A program made the translations under genes and the position numbers. A stretch of DNA of 64,000 nucleotides from Bifidobacterium moraviense. GTDB lineage: Bacteria > Actinomycetota > Actinomycetes > Actinomycetales > Bifidobacteriaceae. Position 1 is the stretch's first letter. Each line of letters opens with the position of its first letter. The stretch lies in the NCBI RefSeq assembly GCF_012932365.1, contig NZ_JAAIIH010000001.1, positions 372,001 to 436,000 of the forward strand, given 5' to 3'. Shown piece by piece: positions 18,721 through 26,359 of this stretch. Under the pieces are notes generated by a model. The model had not been told where the DNA came from. It was given only the letters and a program-made list of their open reading frames with translations, and searched no databases.

Positions 18721-19374
18721 TCATGCGGGGCCGCGACGTGCATGGCCGCCGGGTTCGTCGCTGCTGACGCGGCCGTCCTCGAGCGTGACGACGCGTTCGC
18801 AGCGCGCGGCGACGTAGGGGTCGTGGGTGACGATCACGATGGTGGTGCCGCGTCGGTGCGCGGCGCGTATGGCGTCCAGGACGACGCCGGTGGTGGCGTG
18901 GTCCAGCTGTCCGGTGGGTTCGTCGGCCAGGACGAGCGGCGGTTCGGAGGCGAGCGCGCGGGCGATCTGCACGCGTTGGCGCTGTCCGCCGGACAGGAGG
19001 TTCACGTCGGTGTCGGCGAGGCCTTCGAGGCGCATGTCGCGGATCATCCGTTCGACGCGCGCCCCGCGGGACCGTTCGTCCCATCCGTCGCCCATGAGCG
19101 CGATGTCGATGTTGTGCCGCACGCTGCGGTGAGCGAGGAGCGTGGGCGTCTGGAACACCCATCGGGTCTCGTCCCGCGAGGCGGTGACGTCCGCGGTGCC
19201 GCCGGTGGGGCGCAGCAGGCCGCCGATGATCTGCAGGAGCGTGGTCTTGCCGGATCCGGACGGTCCCATGAGGGCGATCAGCTGGCCGTCGGGGATGGTC
19301 AGGTCCAGTCCGTCGAGGACGTACGGTCCGTGCGCGTCGTAGCGGAAGCGGATGTCGGAGAGCGTCACGGGCAT
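18721..19374 (-). CDS. ABC transporter ATP-binding protein (LolD/MacB type)
   Basis: At 217 residues it is a single nucleotide-binding domain: Walker A GPSGSGKTT, Q-loop WVFQTPTLLAHRSV, signature LLSGGQRQRVQIARAL, Walker B LVLADEPTGQLD and switch VTHDP. This is the short LolD/MacB-like subfamily that pairs with FtsX-type permeases, and one is encoded 16 nt downstream. Its ATG (19374) lies inside the last codons of the adaptor gene (10-bp overlap), with GGGAG 7 nt upstream, so it is translationally coupled. Confidence 0.93.
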   Translation of the reverse strand: MPVTLSDIRFRYDAHGPYVLDGLDLTIPDGQLIALMGPSGSGKTTLLQIIGGLLRPTGGTADVTASRDETRWVFQTPTLLAHRSVRHNIDIALMGDGWDERSRGARVERMIRDMRLEGLADTDVNLLSGGQRQRVQIARALASEPPLVLADEPTGQLDHATTGVVLDAIRAAHRRGTTIVIVTHDPYVAARCERVVTLEDGRVSSDEPGGHARRGPA

Positions 19375-20501
19375 GTGGGTCTCCCGTCCGCGGATCCGGC
19401 GTCCATGACCGCGAGCGGGTCGGCGAGCACGTAGAGGTCGTCGAGGCCTTCGCTCGGTTCGATGCGGCTGATTCCGGGAGCCCCGCCGGCCACGGTGACC
19501 GGCATGGACCGGTAGTCCGCGTCGTCCGGTCCGGTCTTGCCCCATACGCAGGTGGAGATGCCGTCGGCCCCGGTCATCACGGCGGAGGCGGGGACGGAGA
19601 GCATCGTGACGGGCGTCTCGCGGCGCAGTCCGACTGTGTATTCGCGCGTCCCGTCGGCCGTGTCCGTCGGCGTGGACGATTCGTCGGCGTCGTCCGCGGC
19701 GAGGCGGGCGACGAGGTCGGCGTTCACGTCGTCCCCGTCGCGCAGCGTGGCGATGTCCGTGCCGTGCTGGCTGAGCACCCATGCCGTGCCGTCGAAGTCC
19801 ACGTCTCCCGTCGGCGTGGCGATGTCGACCGCGGCGATGCCGGCCGCGATGGAGAGCAGCGTCTGTCCCTGCACGGGCACGGGATCGTTGACCGCGGCGT
19901 GCACGGCGGCCGCGGCAAGACGTTCGGCCGGCATCCAGACGAACCACAGCGGGTCGAAGACGCCGCTCGGCTCGCCCTGCACGCCCAGTCGCCGTTCGAG
20001 CCGGCGCACGGCGGCGGCCGTCGCATCGTCGTAGGTCTCGTCCGGGGTGCCGGCGAACAGTCCCATCGCGCCGAGCGCGGTCTCGAGCATCGCGACGTCC
20101 GGTCCGGCGTCGCCGTCGGCGAGCGCGCGGTGGAACGGTTCGGCGGAGGCGACGGCGAGCCTGGAGACGCCGTCGATGGCGAGCAATGGCGTCCCGGTGA
20201 CGAGTTCGTCTCCCGGAGCCGCGTCCACGCGGGTGACGACGCCGCCCTGCCATGCCGGCGCGGTGAGCGTGACGGCGTCCGCCCGTCTGACGGTGATGAC
20301 TGCCGTGGCGTCGCCGTCGTCGGTGACGACGGTCGGCCGGCGCAGCACCGCGACCGGCGCGGGGGCGAGCTTTTCGGGGTCCCGGGCCTGCGCGTGGGAG
20401 AACGCGCCGACGCCGGCGAGCGGCAGCGCGATCATCATCGCGACCGCGGTCCACGACAGTGTCCTGCGCATCGTCCCGTGCATCCGCGTCATCCCGCTCA
20501 T
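19365..20501 (-). CDS. Membrane-anchored peptidoglycan-binding adaptor (HlyD/MacA-like)
   Basis: The 378 residues start with an N-terminal membrane or signal helix (about 14-32, SWTAVAMMIALPLAGVGAF). A beta-rich lipoyl/HlyD-like part follows (VTLTAPAWQGGVVTRVDAAPGDEL, about residues 75-100), then a PG_binding_1-like helical domain (DVAMLETALGAMGLFAG through RRLERRLGVQG, about 125-175) and a C-terminal beta region. Proteins of this layout link an ABC permease to the cell wall in Gram-positive bacteria. The ATG at 20501 overlaps the lipoprotein stop by 4 bp (ATGA). Confidence 0.8.
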   Translation of the reverse strand: MSGMTRMHGTMRRTLSWTAVAMMIALPLAGVGAFSHAQARDPEKLAPAPVAVLRRPTVVTDDGDATAVITVRRADAVTLTAPAWQGGVVTRVDAAPGDELVTGTPLLAIDGVSRLAVASAEPFHRALADGDAGPDVAMLETALGAMGLFAGTPDETYDDATAAAVRRLERRLGVQGEPSGVFDPLWFVWMPAERLAAAAVHAAVNDPVPVQGQTLLSIAAGIAAVDIATPTGDVDFDGTAWVLSQHGTDIATLRDGDDVNADLVARLAADDADESSTPTDTADGTREYTVGLRRETPVTMLSVPASAVMTGADGISTCVWGKTGPDDADYRSMPVTVAGGAPGISRIEPSEGLDDLYVLADPLAVMDAGSADGRPTCP

Positions 20502-21292
20502 CGTCGGTCCCCGCTTCCGTTGTATTCGTCCGACCCGAAGTAGTGGGTAGGCACGCCGTTGGGGTTGTTGAAGCAGTCGACGACCCGGCGCTCCTCGCTG
20601 GATTCCGGCGGGTCGACGAACGCGTCGTCGCGCTGTTCCAGCGGTCCGTAGAACGCGTCCCGCAGCGCGTCCATGCCGCTCGTCGCGTCGCCGAACGCGT
20701 ACCGGACCTGCCGCGCGCGGTCGGCGTACCGGGGCGCGTTGGCGGCGATGCAGCGGACGACCGCGTCGAATTCGGCACGGTCGTAGGATCCCCAGTCGAC
20801 GGCCGCGTTCGCCATCTGCTCCACCTCGTCGAACGGGGCGCAGGCGGCCTTGCGTTCGTTCACGATCCGCTGGTTGCTGCGCTCGCGTTCCTGCCCTTCG
20901 GCGCTGTTGAACCACTCGGGGAAGTCCTCGTAGTCCTGGGCGGTCCAGTCCTTCTTGCGGAAGCGTTCGGGCAGCGGCTGGTATCCGGGGGTCTCCGGGT
21001 CGAGGCCGTAGCTCATCTTGCCCCAGTAGTAGATGTCGAGGTCGATGCTCCAGTCGCCGTAGAAGCCCTGTTCCTCCATGCACTGCGCGTAGGAGGCGAA
21101 CGCCTGTTCGGTCTCCGCGCGGGTGACGCGGCCGTCGGCCATGATCGCGTCGGCGGCGTCGCGCCAGCGGTCTCCGGACGACGCCGGGGCCTCCTCGAAG
21201 CGTTCCCGGGCCTCGGGTGCGGACCCGCAGGCGCCGAGGACGAGGATCAGCGCCGCCGTGGCGGCGGCGAACGGAATGCGGAATCTGCGCAT
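20498..21292 (-). CDS. Predicted lipoprotein of unknown function
   Basis: The start is taken at ATG 21292 (MRRFRIPFAAATAALILVLG), with a GAGGTGA site 6 nt upstream. Residues 1-22 are a lipoprotein signal ending in the lipobox LGAC (Cys22). The mature part, some 240 residues, is acidic and Tyr/Asp/Trp-rich with QAFASYAQCMEEQGFYGDW, IVNERKAACAPFDEVEQMA and VVRCIAANAP. Several cysteines could form disulfides. No family was recognised. It is the first gene of the lipoprotein-adaptor-ATPase-permease unit and lies directly downstream of the histidine kinase, so it may be a sensor, substrate binder or immunity factor. These are guesses. Confidence 0.75.
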   Translation of the reverse strand: MRRFRIPFAAATAALILVLGACGSAPEARERFEEAPASSGDRWRDAADAIMADGRVTRAETEQAFASYAQCMEEQGFYGDWSIDLDIYYWGKMSYGLDPETPGYQPLPERFRKKDWTAQDYEDFPEWFNSAEGQERERSNQRIVNERKAACAPFDEVEQMANAAVDWGSYDRAEFDAVVRCIAANAPRYADRARQVRYAFGDATSGMDALRDAFYGPLEQRDDAFVDPPESSEERRVVDCFNNPNGVPTHYFGSDEYNGSGDRR

Positions 21293-21374
21293 GACGATCA
21301 CCTCGCTGTGCCGTATGTGGGGGACGTTCCCCTGATTCCAGCGTATGGCCGTCCCGACGTCGTCCGGGACGCAC

Positions 21375-21394
21375 CCGTCATCCGACGGACGACG
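21375..21394. promoter_or_regulatory. Candidate response-regulator site, copy 2 (in front of the lipoprotein-ABC genes)
   Basis: Twenty bases are identical, in inverted orientation, to the site at 23490-23509. The core is the dyad CCGTC-ATCC-GACGG. It overlaps the last codons of the kinase gene and lies 83-102 bp upstream of the lipoprotein ATG. A copy in front of both the regulator and its presumed target operon is what an autoregulated two-component system would show. Confidence 0.6.
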
Positions 21395-22724
21395 GGGCGG
21401 ACGACGCGGATGGCGTCGCGGCTGCAGGGATGAACGCGGAGAACAGCCATTCGCCGTCGTCCTCGCGCCAGTCGCAGGTGCCGCCGAGGCGTCGGATCGC
21501 GCGCGCGTGGCGGACCAGCCCGGTCCCGGATTCGGGCAGTCCGGCGCCGGCGTTCCCGCGCGCACGCGGCGCGTTGGCCTCGGCGATCGTGACGCCCTCG
21601 CCGTCCGCCGCGACGCGCAGGAAGTAGACGTCGTCGCCCGTGGCGCAGTGCCGCATCAGGTTCGCGTACAGTTCCTCGACGAGCGCGTGCGCCGCCTCGA
21701 GGCGTTCCGGGGACACGGCGCCGTCCGACCGGTCGATCACCACCGTGCGTCCGTGGATGCCCAGCGCGTCGAGCTTCGGCTCCTGCGCGCGCATGATGCC
21801 CTCGAACGAGCGCTCGGCGCCGGGGACGCCCGCGTTCCCGGCGTCGTCCGACTCGAGCAGACCGATCACGCGGCGCACGCCGCGCAGCGCGTCGTTCGCG
21901 TTGCGTTCCACGCTCAGCCACGTCTCGTGCGCCGCGGCGCGTCCGTCCCCCTCGTCTCCCCGATCGTCGTCCGTCTCGAGGCGGGAAAGCTCGCGCTGGG
22001 CCAGCAGCGCGATGTATGAGAGGTTCCCCGTGAGCGAGTCGTGGATGCTGCGCGCGATGGCGTCGCTGCGGCGCTTGCGCGTCAGCTCCTGTTCGGCCCG
22101 CACGCGGCTGGCCTGCGCGTCGGCCATGGCCCCGGCCTGCAGACGCCAGCCGACGGATACGCCCACGTAGCAGGCGACGGCGGCGCACAGGCCGAGCGTC
22201 GCGCACGCATCGACGAAACCGGAGGGGGAACGCATGCCGCCGGCGCGCCATGCGGCCACGGCGGCCAGCGCCGCAAGCCAGACGCCGGTCGCGATCACGC
22301 CGCGCCGCGGCCGTACGCGGGCGAGCGCGCCCGTCGCCGCGGCGACTCCGACGACCATCCACGGCAGCGTGTCCGCGCCGGTCGCGAGTCCCACCCATGC
22401 CAGGCAGACGGCCATCGTGCCGTAGGCCGCGTACTCGGGCGCCAGCGCGAACCCCGCGGCCAGCAGCAGTCCGAACGCCGCGGCGAGGGACGTCAGGTAC
22501 GGCTCGTAGTGAAAATGGTAGGCGCGCAGCGGGTCGGCGAGGATCCGCCACAGCTCCCACAGCGCGCCGGCCGCGCCGAGGGCCGCGTGCCATCGGTTGG
22601 CGTATGCGGTGCGGACGATCCATGTCGTCGCGCGGCGCGTCAGGCGGCGGAGCGTTCCTTCGCCGGAGGGGCGTCCGCCGGCGGCGTGCGGCGGCGTGCC
22701 GCGGGTGATGGCGTCGTGCGTCAT
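21378..22724 (-). CDS. Sensor histidine kinase (HisKA_3 type)
   Basis: The 448 residues have an N-terminal sensor with about five or six membrane helices (residues ~45-195) and little extracellular sequence, then a dimerisation helix with the phospho-acceptor in ARSIHDSLTGNLSY (near residue 230). The HATPase domain has an N-box-like EELYANLMRH and G-box GTGLVRHARAIRRLGG. A membrane-embedded sensor of this kind is typical of envelope-stress kinases that work with ABC modules. The ATG at 22724 overlaps the regulator stop (ATGA) and has AAGGA upstream. Confidence 0.87.
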   Translation of the reverse strand: MTHDAITRGTPPHAAGGRPSGEGTLRRLTRRATTWIVRTAYANRWHAALGAAGALWELWRILADPLRAYHFHYEPYLTSLAAAFGLLLAAGFALAPEYAAYGTMAVCLAWVGLATGADTLPWMVVGVAAATGALARVRPRRGVIATGVWLAALAAVAAWRAGGMRSPSGFVDACATLGLCAAVACYVGVSVGWRLQAGAMADAQASRVRAEQELTRKRRSDAIARSIHDSLTGNLSYIALLAQRELSRLETDDDRGDEGDGRAAAHETWLSVERNANDALRGVRRVIGLLESDDAGNAGVPGAERSFEGIMRAQEPKLDALGIHGRTVVIDRSDGAVSPERLEAAHALVEELYANLMRHCATGDDVYFLRVAADGEGVTIAEANAPRARGNAGAGLPESGTGLVRHARAIRRLGGTCDWREDDGEWLFSAFIPAAATPSASSAPSSVG

Positions 22725-23455
22725 GAGAGCAGTCCTTCCGTCCACAGGGCCATGAGCTCGCGCCGGTTCGTCACGCCGAGCTTGCGGTAGGCCCGCTGCG
22801 CCAGGGTCTTCACGGTCGATTCGCCGCATCCCAGCCGGACGGCGATGTCGGAGAACGGGGCGAGCGTCTCGCAGGTGAGGCGCACCACGTCGAGTTCGCG
22901 TCGGCTCAGCGCGGCGATGGCGCGCTGGGCGCGGCTGGCCGAGACCTGCCGGTGGGCGACGGCCGCGGTGGAGAACGTCACGGCGGCGTGGTCTCCCCCG
23001 TCCCGCGAGGGCCGGTACGGCCACACCGTCCCGGAGGCCACGGCGGCGACGGCCGCGGCGATGACGGCGGGATCGTCCTTGTTCACGATGCCCTGGGCTC
23101 CGGCCTCGGCCGCCCTGCGCGCGTGGACGTCGAGGTTGTACGAGGTGATCGCCAGCACCGGGACGGACGCCGTGCGCGCCCGGATGAGACGGCACAGCGT
23201 GATGCCGGACATGTCGGGCATCATCACGTCCGTGAGCAGCACGTCCGGCGCGTCGGCGTCCTCGGCGCACAGACCCAGGGCCGTGACGGCGGACCGTTCG
23301 GCCCACAGCGTCCGGTAGCCGAGCATCGACCCGATCACGTCGCGCAGCGCCGACAGCGTGAACGGGTCGTTGTCCACGATGCCCACGGTGCGGATGCCTC
23401 CGGCGTGGATGTCCCCGGTGCGCGCCGATGCCGATTGGATGCCCATGCGTCCCAT
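22721..23455 (-). CDS. LuxR/NarL-family response regulator
   Basis: The 244-residue form starts at ATG 23455 (MGRMGIQ); ATG 23446 is also possible. The receiver domain has the acidic cluster VDNDPF (Asp28/Asp30), phospho-acceptor Asp76 in LLTDVMMPDMSG, Thr/Ser in ITSY and Lys in VNKDD. The C-terminal LuxR HTH runs about 170-240 (LSRRELDVVRLTCE ... STVKTLAQRAYRKLGV). It is coupled to the kinase gene. The palindrome at 23490-23509, 35-54 bp upstream, is a likely autoregulatory site. The first 20 residues are unlike the family and may not be translated. Confidence 0.88.
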   Translation of the reverse strand: MGRMGIQSASARTGDIHAGGIRTVGIVDNDPFTLSALRDVIGSMLGYRTLWAERSAVTALGLCAEDADAPDVLLTDVMMPDMSGITLCRLIRARTASVPVLAITSYNLDVHARRAAEAGAQGIVNKDDPAVIAAAVAAVASGTVWPYRPSRDGGDHAAVTFSTAAVAHRQVSASRAQRAIAALSRRELDVVRLTCETLAPFSDIAVRLGCGESTVKTLAQRAYRKLGVTNRRELMALWTEGLLS

Positions 23456-23489
23456 GGTATGGCGGATTCCCCGGCCGCGCGTACGGGAT

Positions 23490-23509
23490 CGTCGTCCGTC
23501 GGATGACGG
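23490..23509. promoter_or_regulatory. Candidate response-regulator site, copy 1 (in front of the regulator gene)
   Basis: CGTCGTCCGTCGGATGACGG contains the perfect dyad TCCGTC-GGAT-GACGGA when one further base is included (23495-23510). It lies 35-54 bp upstream of the regulator start. The same 20 bases occur inverted at 21375-21394. Confidence 0.6.
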
Positions 23510-23555
23510 ACCTGCATGGATGGGGGAGTCTGAACGGACGAACGCCGCCGGATAC

Positions 23556-23585
23556 GAAAAATCCCACCTCGGAGGCGGGATTCGC
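23556..23585 (-). terminator. Rho-independent terminator of the tRNA operon
   Basis: On the minus strand AATCCCGCCTC-CG-AGGTGGGATT folds as a hairpin and is followed by TTTTTCG, a classic intrinsic terminator directly after the last tRNA gene. Confidence 0.85.
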
Positions 23586-23589
23586 GTGG

Positions 23590-23662
23590 AGCGGACAACG
23601 GGACTCGAACCCGCGGTCTCAACCTTGGCAAGGTTGCGCTTTACCAACTAAGCTATGTCCGC
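23590..23662 (-). tRNA. tRNA-Gly (anticodon GCC), copy with encoded CCA
   Basis: The cloverleaf has acceptor GCGGACA/TGTCCGC, anticodon arm CCTT-GCC-AAGG and T-arm GGTTCGAGTCC. The discriminator T at 23590 is followed by CCA in the DNA (23589-23587). The tRNA body is identical to the copy at 24023-24095. Confidence 0.95.
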
Positions 23663-23693
23663 AGAGGCGCCCGCCGTGAGAAGCGGGAACCAG

Positions 23694-23766
23694 TGGGCGA
23701 TGTAGGAATCGAACCTACGACCCCTTCGGTGTGAACGAAGTGCGCTAGCCGCTGCGCCAATCGCCC
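23694..23766 (-). tRNA. tRNA-Val (anticodon CAC)
   Basis: The acceptor is GGGCGAT/ATCGCCC with discriminator A. The anticodon loop TTCACAC is closed by CTTCG/CGAAG, and the T-arm reads GGTTCGATTCC. CCA is not encoded. Confidence 0.95.
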
Positions 23767-23813
23767 GAAATGATTCGGATGTTCAGTTATGGGCCGGAAT
23801 GCTCCGGTCGTGG

Positions 23814-23885
23814 TGGGCGATACAAGATTCGAACTTGTGACCCCTTCCGTGTCAGGGAAGTGCGCTACCTCTGCGCCAACCGCCC
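23814..23885 (-). tRNA. tRNA-Val (anticodon GAC)
   Basis: The acceptor is GGGCGGT/ATCGCCC, with a G-A mismatch-like pair tolerated near the base. The anticodon loop is CTGACAC within CTTCC/GGAAG, the discriminator is A, and CCA follows in the DNA (23813-23811). Confidence 0.94.
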
Positions 23886-23922
23886 GGGTCTGGGGAACGC
23901 GGGAGATGATCCGCGCAACGAG

Positions 23923-23993
23923 AGGTGGGTACGAGAGTCGAACTCGTCTATACGGCTTTGCAGGCCGCTGCCTAACCGCTTGGCTAACCCACC
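23923..23993 (-). tRNA. tRNA-Cys (anticodon GCA)
   Basis: The acceptor is GGTGGGT/ACCCACC with discriminator T (U), the usual cysteine identity base. The anticodon loop is CTGCAAA within GCGGC/GCCGT, and the T-arm is GAGTTCGACTC. CCA is not encoded. Confidence 0.95.
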
Positions 23994-24022
23994 GTAAGGT
24001 CTGTCAACTCCACCGGACCTAG

Positions 24023-24095
24023 AGCGGACAACGGGACTCGAACCCGCGGTCTCAACCTTGGCAAGGTTGCGCTTTACCAACTAAGCTATGTCCGC
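24023..24095 (-). tRNA. tRNA-Gly (anticodon GCC), copy without encoded CCA
   Basis: It is identical to the tRNA at 23590-23662 through the whole body, but the three bases after the discriminator are CTA rather than CCA. It is the first gene of the tRNA operon. Confidence 0.95.
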
Positions 24096-24135
24096 AGTGT
24101 CGCCGGCAAGGTGTCTTGCCGAAGCACGAGTAACT

Positions 24136-24164
24136 ACTATAGCGACGTCTCGGGAGTTTGCCAA
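24136..24164 (-). promoter_or_regulatory. Promoter of the tRNA operon
   Basis: On the minus strand the -35 TTGGCA (24164-24159) and -10 TATAGT (24141-24136) are separated by exactly 17 bp and lie about 40 bp upstream of the first tRNA. Both hexamers are near consensus. Confidence 0.8.
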
Positions 24165-24274
24165 ATCCGCGTGTCGCGCCCGTGTCGCCCCGGCGTCGGC
24201 GGGCGGCGAGGCGGCTCCCCCGAACGGCGCTCACGCTTACGGCTGATTGGGTTCGGCGGCTCCCACGGTGCCGT

Positions 24275-24280
24275 TATTCT
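24275..24280 (+). promoter_or_regulatory. -10 hexamer for a probably leaderless PAC2 transcript
   Basis: TATTCT ends 6 nt before the GTG start at 24287, so transcription would begin at or next to the start codon. No usable ribosome site is present. The -35 is weak. Confidence 0.5.
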
Positions 24281-24286
24281 GGGAGC

Positions 24287-25165
24287 GTGAGTGAAGAAGC
24301 AACCCCGAATCCCCGTCGCGTGATGGTCAGCGCCTTCGCCGGATGGAACGACGCCTGCCAGGCGGCCACCAACGTGATCCGTCACCTCATCGACGTCTAC
24401 GACGCCCGAGAGGTGGGCAAGATCTGCTGCGCCGGGTTCTACGACTACCAGACCTCCCGTCCCATGCTGTGCAGCACCAACGGCAGGCGGCACATCGTGT
24501 GGCCCGAGACCACCCTGTACGAGGTGGCCATCGACGAGACGCACCGGATCATCGTGGAGATGGGTCCGGAACCGAACTACCGATGGCTCGAGTTCTGCCA
24601 CCGCAGCCTGCACATCGCCGAGGAGTGCGACGTGGACGAGGTGATCACGCTGGGCTCGATGTTCGCCGACTGCCCGCACACGCGCCCGCTGCCCCTCGAC
24701 GTGACCGAGGACGGCTACGAGACGGCGTCCACGGACGGCGACGACGAGTACACCGGCCCCATCGGCATCCCCACGGTGCTCGACCAGGTGGCGCACGACC
24801 ACGGATTCGACGCCGCGTCGCTGTGGGTGTCGATCCCCCAATACCTCGGCAGCGACGACTGCGCGCAGGCCACGCTGCGCCTGCTGCACGAGCTTTCCTC
24901 GAGGCTGGGCGTGGAGCTCAGGGAGGGCGACCTGCCGCGCAAGGCGGCGCAGTGGACCGCCCAGGCGAATCTGCTGGTGCGCTGCAACGACGATCTGGCC
25001 GACTACGTGCGGCATCTGGAGATCGAGGTGGACACGCGCCGCAAGGCGCAGGACGCGGAGCGCATGTCGCAGGTCACCGCGAACGACATCGCGCAGGAGG
25101 CCGAGGCGTTCCTGCGCGACATCGACGGCGGCGACGGTGCGGCCATGGGAGCGGACCCGTCCTGA
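24287..25165 (+). CDS. PAC2 family protein (proteasome-assembly-chaperone fold)
   Basis: The GTG at 24287 gives 292 residues (MSEEATPNPRRVMVSAFAGW). The PAC2 family features are an N-terminal FAGWNDACQAATNVI, VITLGSMFADCPHTRP in the middle and VPQYLG-like VSIPQYLGSDDCAQ later. Actinobacterial PAC2 proteins are widespread but their role is not settled; an ATP-grasp or proteasome-chaperone link is by homology only. Translation may be leaderless. A 25-bp perfect hairpin (25186-25243) ends the gene. Confidence 0.85.
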   Translation: MSEEATPNPRRVMVSAFAGWNDACQAATNVIRHLIDVYDAREVGKICCAGFYDYQTSRPMLCSTNGRRHIVWPETTLYEVAIDETHRIIVEMGPEPNYRWLEFCHRSLHIAEECDVDEVITLGSMFADCPHTRPLPLDVTEDGYETASTDGDDEYTGPIGIPTVLDQVAHDHGFDAASLWVSIPQYLGSDDCAQATLRLLHELSSRLGVELREGDLPRKAAQWTAQANLLVRCNDDLADYVRHLEIEVDTRRKAQDAERMSQVTANDIAQEAEAFLRDIDGGDGAAMGADPS

Positions 25166-25185
25166 CGCCGGCGGCATGCGCGGGC

Positions 25186-25243
25186 AGACGAAAGGGGCGG
25201 GCGCATTCCCTCATGATCGGGAATGCGCCCGCCCCTTTCGTCT
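25186..25243. terminator. Bidirectional terminator, perfect 25-bp stem
   Basis: Arms 25186-25210 and 25219-25243 are exact complements (they begin AGACGAAAGGGGCGGG) around an 8-nt loop. It lies between the convergent PAC2 and uppP genes and has A-rich/T-rich flanks inside the stem, so it can serve both strands. Confidence 0.9.
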
Positions 25244-25276
25244 CGCAGGGCCGCGGCCGGCAGCCGCGGCCCCGGG

Positions 25277-26206
25277 TCAGGCCCCCGCGGCGGCCTGCGC
25301 GGCCTCCACCGGGGACAGGACGCCGGAGACGAGCAGCACGGCCACCACCACGGCCAGTCCGATGCGGTAGACCGCGAACGCCTTGTAGGAGAACGTGGAG
25401 ACGAACTTGAGGAAGCCGATGATCACGATGTAGCCCACCACGAAGGAGACCACGGTCGCGGCGATCGTGGGACCCCAGCCGGGGAACATGCCGGCGCCCA
25501 CGCACGCCTCGGACAGCGGGTCCGGGTTGGCGGAGCAGGCGCTCACGTCCTTGACGGCGGAGACGGACTCGAGCATGCCGGCGCCCAGCACGGCGGGAAT
25601 GGCCATGAGGAACGCCACGCGCACCGCGGCCTCGCGCGTGTAGCCCATGGCGCGGCCGAACGTGATGGTGCCGCCGGAGCGGGAGACGCCTGGAATAAGG
25701 GCCAGCATCTGCCCCACGCCGAAGAGGACCGCGTCCCGGATGGTCATGCGGTCCATGGTCTTGACCTGCCTGGAGCGCGCGTCGAAGTACCACAGCAGCA
25801 CGCCGAACAGGGCGAGGACGGTGACGGTGATCCACAGGTTGCGCAGCGTGGTCTCGATCGCGCTCTTGAACAGCACGCCGACGATGACGATCGGCAGCGT
25901 GCCGATGATGATGTACCAGCCCATCTGCGTGTCGCGGTTGTGCGCGCCGAGACGGGACTTCCAGTCCTTGCCCTCGCGGCCGAACAGCGAGCCGAACCAC
26001 GCGCCGAGGATGCGCGCGATGTCGCGGCGGAAGTACAGCAGCACGGCCAGCTCGGTGCCGATCTGGATGATCGCGGTGAACGCGGCCCCCGGATCGGAGC
26101 CGATCATGAGATCGCCGATGATGCGGATGTGGGCGCTCGACGACACCGGAAGGTATTCGGTCAGCGCCTGTACGAGTCCAAGGAACAACGCCTGAAGGAA
26201 ATTCAT
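25277..26206 (-). CDS. uppP: Undecaprenyl-diphosphatase
   Basis: The ATG at 26206 gives 309 residues with about eight membrane helices. The UppP/BacA motifs are both present: QALTEYLPVSSSAH (residues ~14-27) and PGVSRSGGT (near residue 180). The enzyme removes a phosphate from undecaprenyl pyrophosphate to recycle the lipid carrier for cell-wall synthesis, and overproduction gives bacitracin resistance in other species. An in-frame extension of six residues upstream has no support. Confidence 0.96.
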   Translation of the reverse strand: MNFLQALFLGLVQALTEYLPVSSSAHIRIIGDLMIGSDPGAAFTAIIQIGTELAVLLYFRRDIARILGAWFGSLFGREGKDWKSRLGAHNRDTQMGWYIIIGTLPIVIVGVLFKSAIETTLRNLWITVTVLALFGVLLWYFDARSRQVKTMDRMTIRDAVLFGVGQMLALIPGVSRSGGTITFGRAMGYTREAAVRVAFLMAIPAVLGAGMLESVSAVKDVSACSANPDPLSEACVGAGMFPGWGPTIAATVVSFVVGYIVIIGFLKFVSTFSYKAFAVYRIGLAVVVAVLLVSGVLSPVEAAQAAAGA

Positions 26207-26359
26207 GGCCCCTACTTCTAGCATGTGGTGACTTATCCGCGTCCAAGACTAGCGCCCTCGGCGAACGGACGCGGCACGTACCGGGACGGAACGCCGCGGG
26301 AGGGCGCGGCGGCCATACAATCGGGAGCTGACGTTCGAAACCCGATGAAAGGAAGTCGC

